DNA of 64,000 nt from Pirellulaceae bacterium (GCA_029243025.1 JAQWSU010000032.1:62001-126000), one strand, 5' to 3'. Counted from the stretch's first letter, positions 34,602-43,924 are shown. The notes: generated by a model not told the origin, from the letters alone. Translations and numbers: made by a program.

Positions 34602-35375
34602 TCACCAGGAAATCAGGACGGAATCGCCTAGCTTTGCCTGCAGCAGTCGGGCCGCGTTCCCATTCACGATCGCGATCTCGAGATCGCCCCCCGAACCGAT
34701 CAACGCCACCCGACAGCCAACCCCGCGATCACCGTAGGTCGAGACGCGTTCGATTTTGCTCCCATCCAGCAAGCTGATAGAAATCGACCGACCATCGGTG
34801 GGCAAGCAATCTTGGCCAACATTTGTGATCAGATTGCCGAAACTATCAATTTCGACAATCGTCGCTTCAATTCGATTCGTGGACACTCGGGGCTGACAGT
34901 TGGGGTCGCTAACCCAATCATCGACCTCAGAAGCCAGTTCTGCTGCGGGAACGCCCTCCCCAAGATAGGCTGCGACGGGTGCCATGATATCTCGACCATG
35001 AAACGTCGATGAAACGGGCTTTCTCCAAAATCTCGGCTGATCAATAACGCGAACCCAATCAGGTCGCCAGCGTTCCATCACAGCGGTAAGCACACCATTG
35101 TCGGGCGCGATAAAGAACTGGTCGTGCAGATGTGCCAGCAACACATGCCGTTTTGTTCCGACTCCCGGATCCACTACGACTAGATGGCAACTGTTGGCAG
35201 GAAAAGCATCGACGATTGCGTCGAGTCGCCGGCCTGCTTGCCGGATTGCTTGCGGCGGCACGGAATGACTGACATCCACAATCCGCGCCTCTGAATGAAG
35301 ACCAAGAATCACGCCCTTCATTTGGGCGACGTATTGGCTGCCCTCACCGAAATCAGTCAGCAATGTGATCAACAT
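34602..35375 (-). CDS. SAM hydroxide adenosyltransferase (DUF62 family)
   Basis: A 257-residue protein of the duf-62 / fluorinase-related family, whose bacterial members hydrolyse S-adenosylmethionine to adenosine and methionine. Visible features are the N-terminal LITLLTDFGEGSQYVAQMKGVI, DVSHSVPPQAI, VVDPGVGTKRHVLLAHLHDQFFIAPDNG (with the conserved Asp and Arg/His positions), and GRDIMAPVAAYLGEG. The C-terminal barrel then begins with IDSFGNLITNV. The chlorinase/fluorinase insertion is not evident, so hydrolase is the better call. The ATG at 35375 has GGAG nine bases upstream. It lies 22 bases after gatB and may be read from the gatCAB transcript. Confidence 0.87.
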   Translation of the reverse strand: MLITLLTDFGEGSQYVAQMKGVILGLHSEARIVDVSHSVPPQAIRQAGRRLDAIVDAFPANSCHLVVVDPGVGTKRHVLLAHLHDQFFIAPDNGVLTAVMERWRPDWVRVIDQPRFWRKPVSSTFHGRDIMAPVAAYLGEGVPAAELASEVDDWVSDPNCQPRVSTNRIEATIVEIDSFGNLITNVGQDCLPTDGRSISISLLDGSKIERVSTYGDRGVGCRVALIGSGGDLEIAIVNGNAARLLQAKLGDSVLISW

Positions 35376-35397
35376 CAAATGAGACTCCAACGAGGAA

Positions 35398-36876
35398 TCA
35401 GGATGTCATTTCTTGGATCAACTGCAGACAGATTTCACGCACCTGGCCAGGATTCACGTTCGGATTTTTCTTTTTTGCCTGACCGATCAGTGCGCCGACG
35501 GCCTGCATTTTTCCATCTTGAACGTCCGAAACAACCTTCGGATTTGCTTCCAGCAGAGAGCGGCACAAATCGACCAGTACCGAATCGTCGACTTTTTCGA
35601 TTCCGAGCGATTTCATCGCAGTGACTCGATCCTGACCCGCCGATAACATCTGCTGAAAGACATCCCTCGATCGGCTACCATCCAACTCGCCATTATTCAC
35701 GGAGAGCAACAATTCGGCGAGCGAATCCGCGGAGACTGGAAAATCTGCGATCGAGATTCCTTGTTCATTCAAGGTTCGCATGACGTCCTGGTGCATCCAA
35801 TTCGCCGCTCGCTTGGGATCGTTCGAACGGTCGGCCACACAGACGAAGTAGTCAACTAAGTCGCGTCCGTGGTTAACCATCACGTCGGCGTCGTAGTGCG
35901 AGAGAGCATACTCATCCTGCATTCGCTTTCGGAGTGCGGCCGGCAGCTCGGATTGTTTTGCCCGAACGGCAGCTATCTGCTCCTCAGTGACGACAATAGG
36001 AACGAGATCCGGATCGGGAAAGTAGCGATAATCGCTCGATTCCTCTTTACTTCGTTGGCCTCTCGTGACTTGTGCCTGATCGTCCCACCCGCGAGTCTGT
36101 TTGGGGACATCACCGATCTTGTGGCCCGAATCCTGCCATTCCGAAAACTGTCGCTCGGCTTCATAAGCGAGCGCCCGCTCGACGGCGCGAAAACTGTTTA
36201 CGTTTTTCACTTCGACGATGGGTGTACGAATCTCACCCTCGGATGTTTCAACCCCCAAATTGATATTGGCATCCACCCGCAGACTGCCTTCTTGCATGTT
36301 GCAATCAGACACGCCGAGGTAGGTGAGCAACAATCGCAACTCGGTCAAATACGCCTTTGCCTCCATGGGCGAACGCATGTCGGGCTCACTGACAATTTCG
36401 AGCAGCGGAGTACCCGTACGATTTAGATCGATGCGTGTATCCGCTTTACCAGCCGCCTCATCATGCATGCTCTTGCCAGCATCTTCTTCCAGATGAGCGC
36501 GAGTGATTCGGACTATTTTCGGCGCAAAAGCATCCTTGGGATCACTAATTTCGAGCCAGCCCTTTTCAGACATCGGCAGATCAAACTGACTGATCTGATA
36601 TCCCTTAGGTAAATCGGGATAGTAATACTGCTTGCGATCCCATTTTGTGAATCGAGGGATGTCGCAGTTGAGCGCTAATGCAGTTTCCAAAGACAATTCA
36701 AAGGCGTGTCGATTCATAACCGGCAGTGCCCCGGGCGTCCCTGTGCAAACCGGGCAAGTTTGGGTGTTCGGATCAGCTCCGAACTGAGTGCTACAGCGAC
36801 AGAATAATTTTGTTTTCGTCGCAAGTTGGACGTGAACTTCAAGCCCGACAATGATTTCGTAGGGAAGGTCGCTCAT
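35398..36876 (-). CDS. gatB: Aspartyl/glutamyl-tRNA amidotransferase subunit B
   Basis: A 492-residue subunit of GatCAB, which converts Glu-tRNA(Gln) and/or Asp-tRNA(Asn) to the amides; GatB carries the kinase and tRNA-binding functions. Visible are YEIIVGLEVHVQL, the zinc-type Cys pairs (FCRCSTQFG and TCPVCTGTPGALPVMN), PDLPKGYQISQFD, and GTPLLEIVSEPDMRSP. The C-terminal YqeY-like helical domain ends in NVNPGQVREICLQLI. The ATG at 36876 overlaps the gatA stop as ATGA, so translation is coupled. The length is close to the family norm of about 480. Confidence 0.96.
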   Translation of the reverse strand: MSDLPYEIIVGLEVHVQLATKTKLFCRCSTQFGADPNTQTCPVCTGTPGALPVMNRHAFELSLETALALNCDIPRFTKWDRKQYYYPDLPKGYQISQFDLPMSEKGWLEISDPKDAFAPKIVRITRAHLEEDAGKSMHDEAAGKADTRIDLNRTGTPLLEIVSEPDMRSPMEAKAYLTELRLLLTYLGVSDCNMQEGSLRVDANINLGVETSEGEIRTPIVEVKNVNSFRAVERALAYEAERQFSEWQDSGHKIGDVPKQTRGWDDQAQVTRGQRSKEESSDYRYFPDPDLVPIVVTEEQIAAVRAKQSELPAALRKRMQDEYALSHYDADVMVNHGRDLVDYFVCVADRSNDPKRAANWMHQDVMRTLNEQGISIADFPVSADSLAELLLSVNNGELDGSRSRDVFQQMLSAGQDRVTAMKSLGIEKVDDSVLVDLCRSLLEANPKVVSDVQDGKMQAVGALIGQAKKKNPNVNPGQVREICLQLIQEMTS

Positions 36877-38414
36877 GACAACGAGGGCCTCCGCGAATGC
36901 CAATCCGTCTCGCGTTGATACATATTCGCTGCTTGCAATAACCGTTCTTCCTCAAACGGAGGAGCCTGCAATTGCAGCCCGACAGGCAAGTTTTCGTTCG
37001 TAAACCCACACGGCACTGAGATACTGGTGATACCGGCCAGATTGGCACTGACGGTGTAAAGATCCTGCAAATAAAGCGACAGTGGATCGTTTGCCATGGC
37101 ACCCAATTTAAAAGCAGGTGTCGGCGTCACCGGACCAATAATGAAATCAACCTTCTCAAATACTTGATCGAAGTCCTGCCGGATGAGTCGTCGCACTTTC
37201 AAGGCTTTGAGATAATAGGCATCGTAATAGCCGGAACTTAAGGCGTAGGTTCCCAACATGATCCTGCGTTTGACCTCAGCACCAAATCCCTCAGCCCGAG
37301 TCCGGCGATACATACGAACGAGTGGAGAATCAAGATCACCCGCCGCATCATGCTGGCCGGCTGCCTCGAGTTCACGACGTTGCTGCTTCAACTCTCGCAA
37401 CATCTTTTGCTCATCCGTTCGAAAGCCGTAATGCGCTCCATCATATCGGGCCAAGTTACTCGAGGCTTCACTCGGAGCGATGATATAGTACGCAGCAATG
37501 GCATATCGACTGTGTGGCAGAGAAATCTCGCAGATCTCGGCGCCCAAACTTCGATAAACATCCATCGCGGCGTTAACTTGAGCAGCAACTTGATCATCTA
37601 GCCCGGCTTCGAAATGTTCTTTCGGAAAACCTAATCGTAGCCCCTTCAGCGGCTGACTGACGGTTTGCGTGTAGGCCGGTACGGTGCGCTGCGCCGATGT
37701 CGAATCGCGTTTGTCGTGGCCGGCAATCGCTTCCAACAAGAGAGCAACATCCTCTACCGACCAAGCCAGCGGGCCAATCTGATCAAGACTACTCGCAAAC
37801 GCGACCAGTCCATAGCGACTGACACGGCCATAGGTCGGCTTCAGCCCGACAACACCACAATAAGCAGACGGCTGCCGAATTGATCCGCCCGTATCCGTAC
37901 CAACAGAAAGTGGCGCCATGCTCCCAGCAACAGTTGCTGCCGCGCCACCGCTGGAACCACCAGGCACGCGTGACGTGTCCCATGGATTACACGTTTGATG
38001 GAAAGCCGAGCTCTCCGTTGATCCGCCCATCGCGAACTCGTCCAAGTTCGTCTTACCGATTAAAACACCACCGGAGTCGGCCAATTTCTGCACGACCGTC
38101 GCGTTGTAGGGCGGTCGAAACTCACTCAACATTTTCGACGCACAACTTGTCACACTTCCTTGCGTACAAAGGAGATCCTTGACCGCAACAGGGACCCCTC
38201 CCAGGCAACCCACCGTCTCGCCATTCGCAAGCCGCCGATCGACCTGACGCGCTTGGTCGAGTGCCCGCTCGGCGTCAACCTGCAGAAAGGCTTTCACCTG
38301 GTCATCCACTTGAGCAATGCGATCCAGAAATGCCTGCGTGACTTCGACGGAGGATAGCTTACGGTCGGCAATTTGCTGGCGAAGGTCGATGGCCGAAAGA
38401 TTCGTGATAGACAT
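36873..38414 (-). CDS. gatA: Aspartyl/glutamyl-tRNA amidotransferase subunit A
   Basis: A 513-residue amidase-signature enzyme that releases ammonia from glutamine for the GatCAB reaction. The catalytic triad is visible: Lys in VAVKDLLCT, the cis-Ser in GTDTGGSIRQPSAYCG and the nucleophile region PGGSSGGAAATVAG. The C-terminal part contains DFIIGPVTPTPAFKLG and SVPCGFTNENLPVGLQLQAPPFEEERLL. The ATG at 38414 is preferred (MSITNLSAIDL). A TTG at 38429 would overlap the gatC stop by four bases and cannot be ruled out. Confidence 0.95.
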   Translation of the reverse strand: MSITNLSAIDLRQQIADRKLSSVEVTQAFLDRIAQVDDQVKAFLQVDAERALDQARQVDRRLANGETVGCLGGVPVAVKDLLCTQGSVTSCASKMLSEFRPPYNATVVQKLADSGGVLIGKTNLDEFAMGGSTESSAFHQTCNPWDTSRVPGGSSGGAAATVAGSMAPLSVGTDTGGSIRQPSAYCGVVGLKPTYGRVSRYGLVAFASSLDQIGPLAWSVEDVALLLEAIAGHDKRDSTSAQRTVPAYTQTVSQPLKGLRLGFPKEHFEAGLDDQVAAQVNAAMDVYRSLGAEICEISLPHSRYAIAAYYIIAPSEASSNLARYDGAHYGFRTDEQKMLRELKQQRRELEAAGQHDAAGDLDSPLVRMYRRTRAEGFGAEVKRRIMLGTYALSSGYYDAYYLKALKVRRLIRQDFDQVFEKVDFIIGPVTPTPAFKLGAMANDPLSLYLQDLYTVSANLAGITSISVPCGFTNENLPVGLQLQAPPFEEERLLQAANMYQRETDWHSRRPSLS

Positions 38415-38425
38415 GGCCAAGAAAC

Positions 38426-38716
38426 TCAATCACCAAGGACCGCCGGAACGCGATAACACTCATCATCGCGTTTGGGTGCATTGGCTAAAACCTCGTCACG
38501 CGGCAAACTCGCGAGAACTTCGTCCTCCGCGAACACATTACTCATCTCGATTGCGTGGGCCATCGGCTCGACACCTTCCGTGTCAAGCTGCCCCAGTTGG
38601 TCGACGTATTCAAGAATCTGCCCCAGTTGACTGGTCATCGTCGTTAACTCGTCTTCCGTCAGTTGGAGACGAGCCAAGAGGGCCACTTTTTCGACTTCCT
38701 GGCGAGTGAGACTCAT
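38426..38716 (-). CDS. gatC: Aspartyl/glutamyl-tRNA amidotransferase subunit C
   Basis: A 96-residue subunit that wraps around and stabilises GatA-GatB. Typical features are the N-terminal EKVALLARLQLTEDEL helix and GQILEYVDQLGQLDTEGVEPMAHAIEMSNVFAEDE, with a PKRDDECYRVPAVLG tail. It heads the gatC-gatA-gatB operon and lies 52 bases after rpmB on the same strand. Confidence 0.94.
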   Translation of the reverse strand: MSLTRQEVEKVALLARLQLTEDELTTMTSQLGQILEYVDQLGQLDTEGVEPMAHAIEMSNVFAEDEVLASLPRDEVLANAPKRDDECYRVPAVLGD

Positions 38717-38768
38717 GCTTGCAACTCGAGATCGGGCAAATACCTGCGAGCCGTGCTCCCAAAGAAAA

Positions 38769-39056
38769 TTAAGAAGAGGCGGACAATTTCGTTTCGGCAG
38801 GATTTAGCTTAAACGGAGCCCGCTTGACAGCTTTTCGAACAGCACCGCTCCGCAAACATTGCGTACAGACTTGCATCGCCTTCGCTCCGCCGCCGTTCAA
38901 TGCCACCTTCACCTTTTGCAGATTAGGCTTGAATTTGCGACGCGTGATTCCCGTCACTTTCGTACCGACCCCCCCCAGATACTTGGCCTTACCGCGTGTT
39001 TCCACGCTATTCCCCATCTGGGCACGTTTTCCGCAGATCTGACACTCCCGAGCCAT
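38769..39056 (-). CDS. rpmB: Ribosomal protein bL28
   Basis: A 95-residue protein of the large ribosomal subunit. The sequence shows the L28 N terminus (ARECQICGKRAQMGNSV) and the central RRKFKPNLQKV motif. Both Cys pairs (C-x2-C near residues 5-8 and QVCTQCLRSG) identify a zinc-binding form. GAGG stands eight bases before the ATG. A good promoter lies about 45 bases upstream. gatC follows 52 bases downstream and could be co-transcribed. Confidence 0.95.
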   Translation of the reverse strand: MARECQICGKRAQMGNSVETRGKAKYLGGVGTKVTGITRRKFKPNLQKVKVALNGGGAKAMQVCTQCLRSGAVRKAVKRAPFKLNPAETKLSASS

Positions 39057-39380
39057 CGGTATTTCCTCTTAAACACTTACTTGTATCAGCCAAGCCGCCA
39101 GTATATCCGATAGGGCCGTCGTCGCAACCGCAGGTAGCAAAGCCTCTTGGCTCCCGCCCCTCGGCGGTTTCCCCGACCAACTGCCAGACACGAACTCACT
39201 ACAGACACTTTTCCGTGAAAAAATGGCGGCGAAATCCCCGGCCAACCACGATTCGGTCGATCCACCGTTCCCCCAGACAGAAATCGCACACAACCCAACG
39301 GGAACCTTCAGCGTCAAGAGTAGATCCATGCTGGCCTTGTGATCGACACCTTATTCCAGGTCACCGTATTCCAGGAGGCA
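39057..39380. other. 324-base gap upstream of rpmB
   Basis: It contains the 5' leader and promoter of rpmB and the 3' flank of the monophosphatase gene that ends at 39381. Short open frames of 70-134 codons cross it in several frames, extending into rpmB, and have no support. No hairpin followed by a T run was found for the end of the monophosphatase transcript. Confidence 0.35.
39100..39127 (-). promoter_or_regulatory. Sigma-70-type promoter of rpmB
   Basis: On the minus strand TTGCGA (39127-39122) and TATACT (39105-39100) are 16 bases apart. The -10 matches five of six consensus positions and the -35 four of six. The predicted transcript starts near 39093, giving a leader of about 37 bases before the rpmB ATG. 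Confidence 0.55.
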
Positions 39381-40190
39381 TCAACGGGCGTTGGCAATGA
39401 TCGTGAGCACCTCGTCAAAGACGGCACCATTGGTGGCCAAGAGCTCACCTGACGTATACGAATCATTGCCCTTCCAATCGGTCACGGTGGCGCCTGCTTC
39501 CTTGAGAATGGGATATAACGCGGCCGTATCCCACAGACTGACAACCGGATCGAGCATGACCACAGCTCGGCCCGTCACCAACAGATAGTAGCCATAACAG
39601 TCGCCCCAAGTGCGACTGTACCAGGAAGCGGCTTCCAACTGCTCATGCACCAACATTGCATCTCGCTCGGCAAAGGAGCGGACCTCGGAGGTTACATACA
39701 AACCGTCGGCGAGTCGATCAACTGCGGAAACATGAGTCTTCATTGCCCGCTGCTCGCCGATCTGCCACCAAGCGTGCTGTCCACGGGCCGCATAAATTCG
39801 CTGGTCTAATGCTGGAAACTCGACAACGCCAATGATGCACTGCCCTTCAAACTCGACACCGACCATCGTGCCGAACAACGGCACACCCGCGATGAAGGAT
39901 TTGGTGCCATCGATCGGATCCAGAATCCACCGAAAGCCACTGATGCCAGGCTGCTCGCCAAATTCCTCTCCCAGTACGCCGTCGTCTGGGAACTCCTCAG
40001 CAACCAGCCGACGAATCAACTGTTCAGCCTCGCGATCGGCAATCGTCACGGGACTGTTGTCGGACTTTCGTTCCACCGCGACATCTTGGTCATAGTGTCC
40101 CATGACCAAGCGACCAGCTTGTTTCGCCGCGAGACGGGCGAATTGCAAGCGAGCAGAGATTGCCGCTTCCGCACTCATGTTGGCATCCAT
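39381..40190 (-). CDS. Inositol-monophosphatase family phosphatase (HisN-like)
   Basis: A 269-residue Mg-dependent phosphatase. The metal site is visible: GVLGEEFGEQPG (Glu), then WILDPIDGTKSF (Asp-Pro-Ile-Asp-Gly-Thr) and WDTAALYPILKEAGATVTDW near the C terminus. The pattern, especially VPLFGTMVGVE and DNSPVTIADREAE, is close to HisN-type histidinol-phosphatases, but inositol or 3'-phosphoadenosine-5'-phosphate substrates cannot be excluded. The start could be 40190 or 40178 (both ATG). It follows the Rrf2 gene by 13 bases on the same strand, so the regulator and enzyme form an operon. Confidence 0.85.
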   Translation of the reverse strand: MDANMSAEAAISARLQFARLAAKQAGRLVMGHYDQDVAVERKSDNSPVTIADREAEQLIRRLVAEEFPDDGVLGEEFGEQPGISGFRWILDPIDGTKSFIAGVPLFGTMVGVEFEGQCIIGVVEFPALDQRIYAARGQHAWWQIGEQRAMKTHVSAVDRLADGLYVTSEVRSFAERDAMLVHEQLEAASWYSRTWGDCYGYYLLVTGRAVVMLDPVVSLWDTAALYPILKEAGATVTDWKGNDSYTSGELLATNGAVFDEVLTIIANAR

Positions 40191-40203
40191 TGCGCAAATG
40201 TTT

Positions 40204-40620
40204 TTAGGTGGCTATTTCGGACGGCTCCGACCGAACGATTTGCGATAACTTAATCGCCTCGAGTTGCTGCCGGGCAGTTCGGGTCACCTGCCGTAGCGCG
40301 AATTGAAGCCGCGCCTGGGACTCCGAATTGAGCCCGTCCGAAACCGGAACCTCCGAACCCAACGGCCCATCAATCGCCTCGATTACTTCAAGGACGGAAA
40401 TATCGTCCGGCCTTCGAAGCAGAGTATACCCTCCCTCGACGCCCCGCGTTGATTGCAGAATCCCATGAGTGACTAAATTTCTCAAAATCTGCAATAAGAA
40501 TCGCTCCGGCATCGCGCCCTCGGCAGCCAACCTGCTGCAGGGGACTGGATTCTTGCTATCTGACTCGGCTAGCTGGAGCGTCGCTTGAATTGCGTACGCT
40601 ACTGTACGTGACAGTTTCAT
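40204..40620 (-). CDS. Rrf2-family transcriptional regulator without cluster cysteines
   Basis: A 138-residue winged-helix regulator. The N terminus KLSRTVAYAIQATLQLAE and the recognition segment PERFLLQILRNLVTHGILQSTRGVEGGYTLLRRPDDISVLEVIEAIDG are diagnostic for Rrf2. Iron-sulfur members (IscR, NsrR) have three conserved Cys in the dimerisation region; here only one Cys (in PVPCSRL, within the DNA-binding part) is present, so it probably does not bind such a cluster. The ATG at 40620 starts directly with the family N terminus; 40662 would add 14 residues. A promoter with ideal spacing lies about 200 bases upstream. The monophosphatase gene follows. Confidence 0.88.
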   Translation of the reverse strand: MKLSRTVAYAIQATLQLAESDSKNPVPCSRLAAEGAMPERFLLQILRNLVTHGILQSTRGVEGGYTLLRRPDDISVLEVIEAIDGPLGSEVPVSDGLNSESQARLQFALRQVTRTARQQLEAIKLSQIVRSEPSEIAT

Positions 40621-40627
40621 CGTCACG
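40607..40627 (-). promoter_or_regulatory. Hairpin with the rrf2 start codon in its loop
   Basis: On the minus strand CGTGAC (40627-40622) and GTCACG (40612-40607) form a 6-bp stem whose nine-base loop contains the ATG at 40620-40618. Such a structure could tune initiation, or the palindrome could be a self-operator. Both readings are inference. Confidence 0.35.
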
Positions 40628-40821
40628 CCCCGCTTTCTGACAAAATGCTCAAATGCTGCCAATCAACAGATGACAGAAAACGACACCTCTTGGGGTTGCT
40701 GAGGCAATCAGTCGATTCCTAACATCACACCAACAGAACGTGGTCAAGCCTCCGAGCTGCCCCCAACACACGACGCGGGACCCATAGCCAACCGTCTAGA
40801 AGTGGCTACGCGACGGCAAAC

Positions 40822-40850
40822 AATATAGGCGGGCTACAATCCCCTGTCAA
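40822..40850 (-). promoter_or_regulatory. Near-perfect sigma-70 promoter of the rrf2-monophosphatase operon
   Basis: On the minus strand TTGACA (40850-40845, all six consensus bases) and TATATT (40827-40822, five of six) are separated by exactly 17 bases. The transcript would begin near 40815, leaving a leader of almost 200 bases before the ATG at 40620. The rest of the 375-base gap (40621-40995) holds no gene. Confidence 0.7.
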
Positions 40851-40995
40851 ACCTCCCAGTCACACAAAAACTCCAAGGCCACGCAAACTACCAGCCGACC
40901 TGCAGGCGAATCGTGATCGTGTTGAGCGATCTCGTTGGGACGGATCGATCTCCCGTAATTTCGATCTCAGATCTACACTTTGCAGCTGACGAGCG

Positions 40996-41646
40996 TCAGG
41001 CTTCAGAATTCGGCGAGTCGACCGAGACAGAGCCCAATTTTTGATTCTTGGAGGTCTGAAACGAATGCCAAATCAGGGCAACGGCTCCACACACCAATAA
41101 ACAATCGGCAACGTTGAAGTTTGGCCAAACAAAACGACCATAGCTCAAACGAATCCAATCGCGTACCGCGTTGCGAGCGTAGACAAACTCACCCCCTTCA
41201 GCCAATTCCTCGGCCATCTGCTGATTTGCCGGAACAGCAAAGGTTGGCTCCCACAATCCCAGTCGATCGTAAAGATTTCCGAGAATACCGCCCGTCACGC
41301 AGGCAAGGATCAGCGTCAAAAACAAGTCTCGTCCACCGCCTCCCCAGATGAACCAAATCAGCAGGCAGAACAGCGCCACAAACGAGAAAACAGCTAAGAA
41401 GATCACTTTGTCTTGCCCGAGTCCGAAAAGCGCCCCGGTGTTCAAAGAGGTCTCGATCCCCACCAGATCCGGATAGAGCCACCAGACGGGCAATTCGCCA
41501 GGCATTCCTCGCCACTGAAAAACCAAGTGTTTCGAGAACAGGTCAAGAGCACAGCCCAGGCCAGCAACGGCGGCAAAAAGCAAGAGACGTCTTACCGGTG
41601 CGACTTGAACGGCAAATCGATCGCTGGCATCCTTGGTATCGATCAT
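40996..41646 (-). CDS. lspA: Signal peptidase II (prolipoprotein signal peptidase)
   Basis: A 216-residue inner-membrane aspartyl protease that cleaves lipoprotein signal peptides before the lipidated Cys. Four membrane helices are visible. The catalytic aspartates are in GNLYDRLGLW and FNVADCLLVCG, and the other signatures are DLFSKHLVFQW and SLNTGALFGLG. It is longer than E. coli LspA (164) because of a hydrophilic insertion after the first Asp (ANQQMAEELAEGGEFVYARNAVRDWIR region), apparently a lineage feature. It lies 65 bases after the DksA-type gene on the same strand. Confidence 0.9.
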   Translation of the reverse strand: MIDTKDASDRFAVQVAPVRRLLLFAAVAGLGCALDLFSKHLVFQWRGMPGELPVWWLYPDLVGIETSLNTGALFGLGQDKVIFLAVFSFVALFCLLIWFIWGGGGRDLFLTLILACVTGGILGNLYDRLGLWEPTFAVPANQQMAEELAEGGEFVYARNAVRDWIRLSYGRFVWPNFNVADCLLVCGAVALIWHSFQTSKNQKLGSVSVDSPNSEA

Positions 41647-41711
41647 TGGTGGCCCGCCGACCGCGCCTTAACCAAGCAGCAGAAGCTGCTTTTCCAAGGT
41701 GGCCAACTCTT

Positions 41712-42122
41712 CTAGCGTTGAAGCTTTTCCGCACATTTCACGCAAAAAGGAGTGTATGGGATCGCGTTGAGACGCGTTTTCGGGATCACACTCCCGCACT
41801 CGTCACAGGAACCATAGACACCGTCTTCAATCCGTTCAAGAGCGGCTTCGATCCGCTGCAGGGTATCCCCTTCGTTCGCCATCAAACTGAGCGTGAATTC
41901 CTGCTCGAAGTTATCGCTGCCAACGTCCGCCATGTGAAGCGGCACACTCGACTCACCGCCACTGTCGCGCAGTGTCTTTTCGGCCATCGCAGAAACATCT
42001 CCCCGTAAACGAGCACGGAGTTCGAGGAGGCGCTCCTTGTAGACCTTCATATCCGCTTTTTTCATCAACCGTTTGACCATGCCGATCGACGCTGCTCCAA
42101 AAACAAAGCCCTGTGGTGCCAT
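41712..42122 (-). CDS. DksA/TraR-family C4 zinc-finger protein
   Basis: A 136-residue protein with a helical coiled-coil hairpin (KERLLELRARLRGDVSAM to LQRIEAALERIEDG) followed by a C-terminal zinc finger with CDECG and CVKCAE pairs (C-x2-C, 17 residues, C-x2-C). DksA-type proteins enter the RNA polymerase secondary channel and act with ppGpp; the acidic tip residues cannot be verified by eye. The ATG at 42122 has GAGG six bases upstream; shorter starts exist at 42080 and 42062. It is probably co-transcribed with lspA, an association common in this group. Confidence 0.85.
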   Translation of the reverse strand: MAPQGFVFGAASIGMVKRLMKKADMKVYKERLLELRARLRGDVSAMAEKTLRDSGGESSVPLHMADVGSDNFEQEFTLSLMANEGDTLQRIEAALERIEDGVYGSCDECGSVIPKTRLNAIPYTPFCVKCAEKLQR

Positions 42123-42523
42123 TTCCTGCCTCTATCCACTCCATTCTAAGAAGGAATATCTCAACTGTCAAATATCGCAGCAGCTTTGGCAGAGCCAAAG
42201 AAACAGATGTAATCGCTTATTATCAAATAACTTACCTCATCCGATCAAATCCCCAAGACAGCTCACCTTGGCGCGTTAGCACCGCTTGACGAGGAGACGA
42301 TTTGGTCCGGACCGCCCGACAGGCGGCACACCGCCATCCGAGCGAAAAAGAACGGTCTACCAACAGAAATGATTCATTTCACTGGAAAAAACGGCGGTTG
42401 CGTGGCCCCAAACGGTTGGCCGTCGCGACTGCTCGCCCTTGATGGGCTCAGATTCGTGTCCTAGACTACGCCGAGCGAACCGCACCAACCCACCCCTTCT
42501 TCCTTTACCGTTAGATATTCGTC
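42123..42523. other. 401-base divergent region with a 7-bp hairpin
   Basis: It lies between the DksA-type gene and thrC. CTTTGGC (42184-42190) and GCCAAAG (42194-42200) form a perfect 7-bp stem over three bases, about 60 bases upstream of the DksA-type start. A 31-codon open frame (42369-42464) precedes thrC on the plus strand, but it is not enriched in Thr or Ile, and no terminator follows, so it is not called as a leader peptide. Confidence 0.4.
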
Positions 42524-43924
42524 GTGCCATCGAACGATGTTGCCTTCCAACGTTGCATTTCACCCGCTTGTGGTGCGACCTACGGGGTCGAGCAGGTCCT
42601 CGTCGCCTGTGAGAGCTGTGGAAATCTGCTCGATGTGGTCTACGACTGGGATCGACTGCCCGTCCCGAAGAAGCTGTCGGATTTCGAATCGAAGTGGTCA
42701 AAACGGTCTAATCCGCTCAATTTCAGCGGTGTATGGCGTTTCCGTGATCTCTTGCCATTCGCCCCCGGCGACAAGATCGTCACGGTCGGAGAGGGGCAAA
42801 CGATTTTGCAGCAAGCAAACGGCGTGGCGGAATACGCCCAGATGAAGCCCGGTTCGCTGTTCCTGCAATACGAGGGAATGAACCCTTCCGGTAGTTTCAA
42901 AGACAACGGAATGTCGGCAGCGTTCACACACGCCCATATGATTGGCGCCGAAAAAGCAGCTTGTGCATCGACGGGGAACACGAGTGCGTCGCTTGCCATG
43001 TACTGCTCCGTGACCGGCCTGATGAAAGCAATCATCTTCGTGGGGTCTGGAAAAATCGCTTACGGAAAGCTGTCTCAAGCGTTGGAATATGGAGCGCTCA
43101 CCGTGCAGATCGCGGGCGATTTTGACGATGCGATGGCACGTGTTCGCGAAATCTCCAAGCGTCTGGGGATCTACTTGGTCAACAGCGTCAACCCGTTTCG
43201 TCTTGAGGGACAGAAGACGATCATGCTGCGGGTGCTGGAAGCGTTCGGTTGGCAAATCCCAGACTGGATTGTTGTTCCCGGCGGAAACCTGGGAAACTCG
43301 AGTTCGTTTGGCAAAGCGTTCATGGAACTGAAGGAGCTTGGCCTCATCGATCGCGTCCCGAGACTGGCAATCATCAATGCGGCGGGGGCCGACACGCTCT
43401 ACGAACTTTACGAGAATCGCGATTTGCGCTGGCGGGGTGGTAACAGCAATGCGGAAGTAGCGTGTCACTACTATGACGAGCTGGACCAGAAGCAGCGCAA
43501 AGCATCAACCATTGCGAGTGCGATTGAAATCAATCGTCCGGTAAATCTCAATAAATGCATTCGAGCGTTAGAGTTTTGTGATGGCGTGGTTCGACGCGTG
43601 ACCGATCAGCAAATTCTTGACGCAAAGGCAAAAGTAGGCGCAGGCGGTATCGGTTGTGAACCGGCGAGTGCGGCCAGTGTGGCGGGTACGCGACTTTTGC
43701 GTGAGGAGGGTGTGATTGCAGCCAACGATCGCGTGGTCTGCATCCTGACCGGGCACCAATTGAAAGATCCCACCGCGACCGTAGCTTATCACACGACGGA
43801 TCAGGCAAAGTTCAATGAGATCCTGGGCAGCCGTGGAGTCCAACGAGCTTCGTTTGCAAATCGGGCTATTGCCGTCCAAAACGATTTGGATGAAATCATT
43901 CGAGCGATTCAGCTCTACAGTTAG
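42524..43924 (+). CDS. thrC: Threonine synthase with N-terminal zinc-ribbon-like segment
   Basis: A 466-residue PLP enzyme converting O-phosphohomoserine to threonine. The PLP lysine is in [10 protein letters not shown], and the phosphate-binding region [17 protein letters not shown] is visible. The N terminus has two Cys pairs (CISPACG and CESCG), as in the longer archaeal/bacterial type of the enzyme. The GTG at 42524 is the first start after an in-frame TAG, and no ribosome site is visible. dapB follows 36 bases later, so the cluster joins threonine and lysine branches of aspartate-family synthesis. Confidence 0.92.
   Translation: MPSNDVAFQRCISPACGATYGVEQVLVACESCGNLLDVVYDWDRLPVPKKLSDFESKWSKRSNPLNFSGVWRFRDLLPFAPGDKIVTVGEGQTILQQANGVAEYAQMKPGSLFLQYEGMNPSGSFKDNGMSAAFTHAHMIGAEKAACASTGNTSASLAMYCSVTGLMKAIIFVGSGKIAYGKLSQALEYGALTVQIAGDFDDAMARVREISKRLGIYLVNSVNPFRLEGQKTIMLRVLEAFGWQIPDWIVVPGGNLGNSSSFGKAFMELKELGLIDRVPRLAIINAAGADTLYELYENRDLRWRGGNSNAEVACHYYDELDQKQRKASTIASAIEINRPVNLNKCIRALEFCDGVVRRVTDQQILDAKAKVGAGGIGCEPASAASVAGTRLLREEGVIAANDRVVCILTGHQLKDPTATVAYHTTDQAKFNEILGSRGVQRASFANRAIAVQNDLDEIIRAIQLYS

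Noticed and set aside
42369-42464. 31-codon frame before threonine synthase, considered as an attenuator leader
   Set aside because: It is not enriched in Thr, Ile or other relevant residues, and no terminator hairpin follows.
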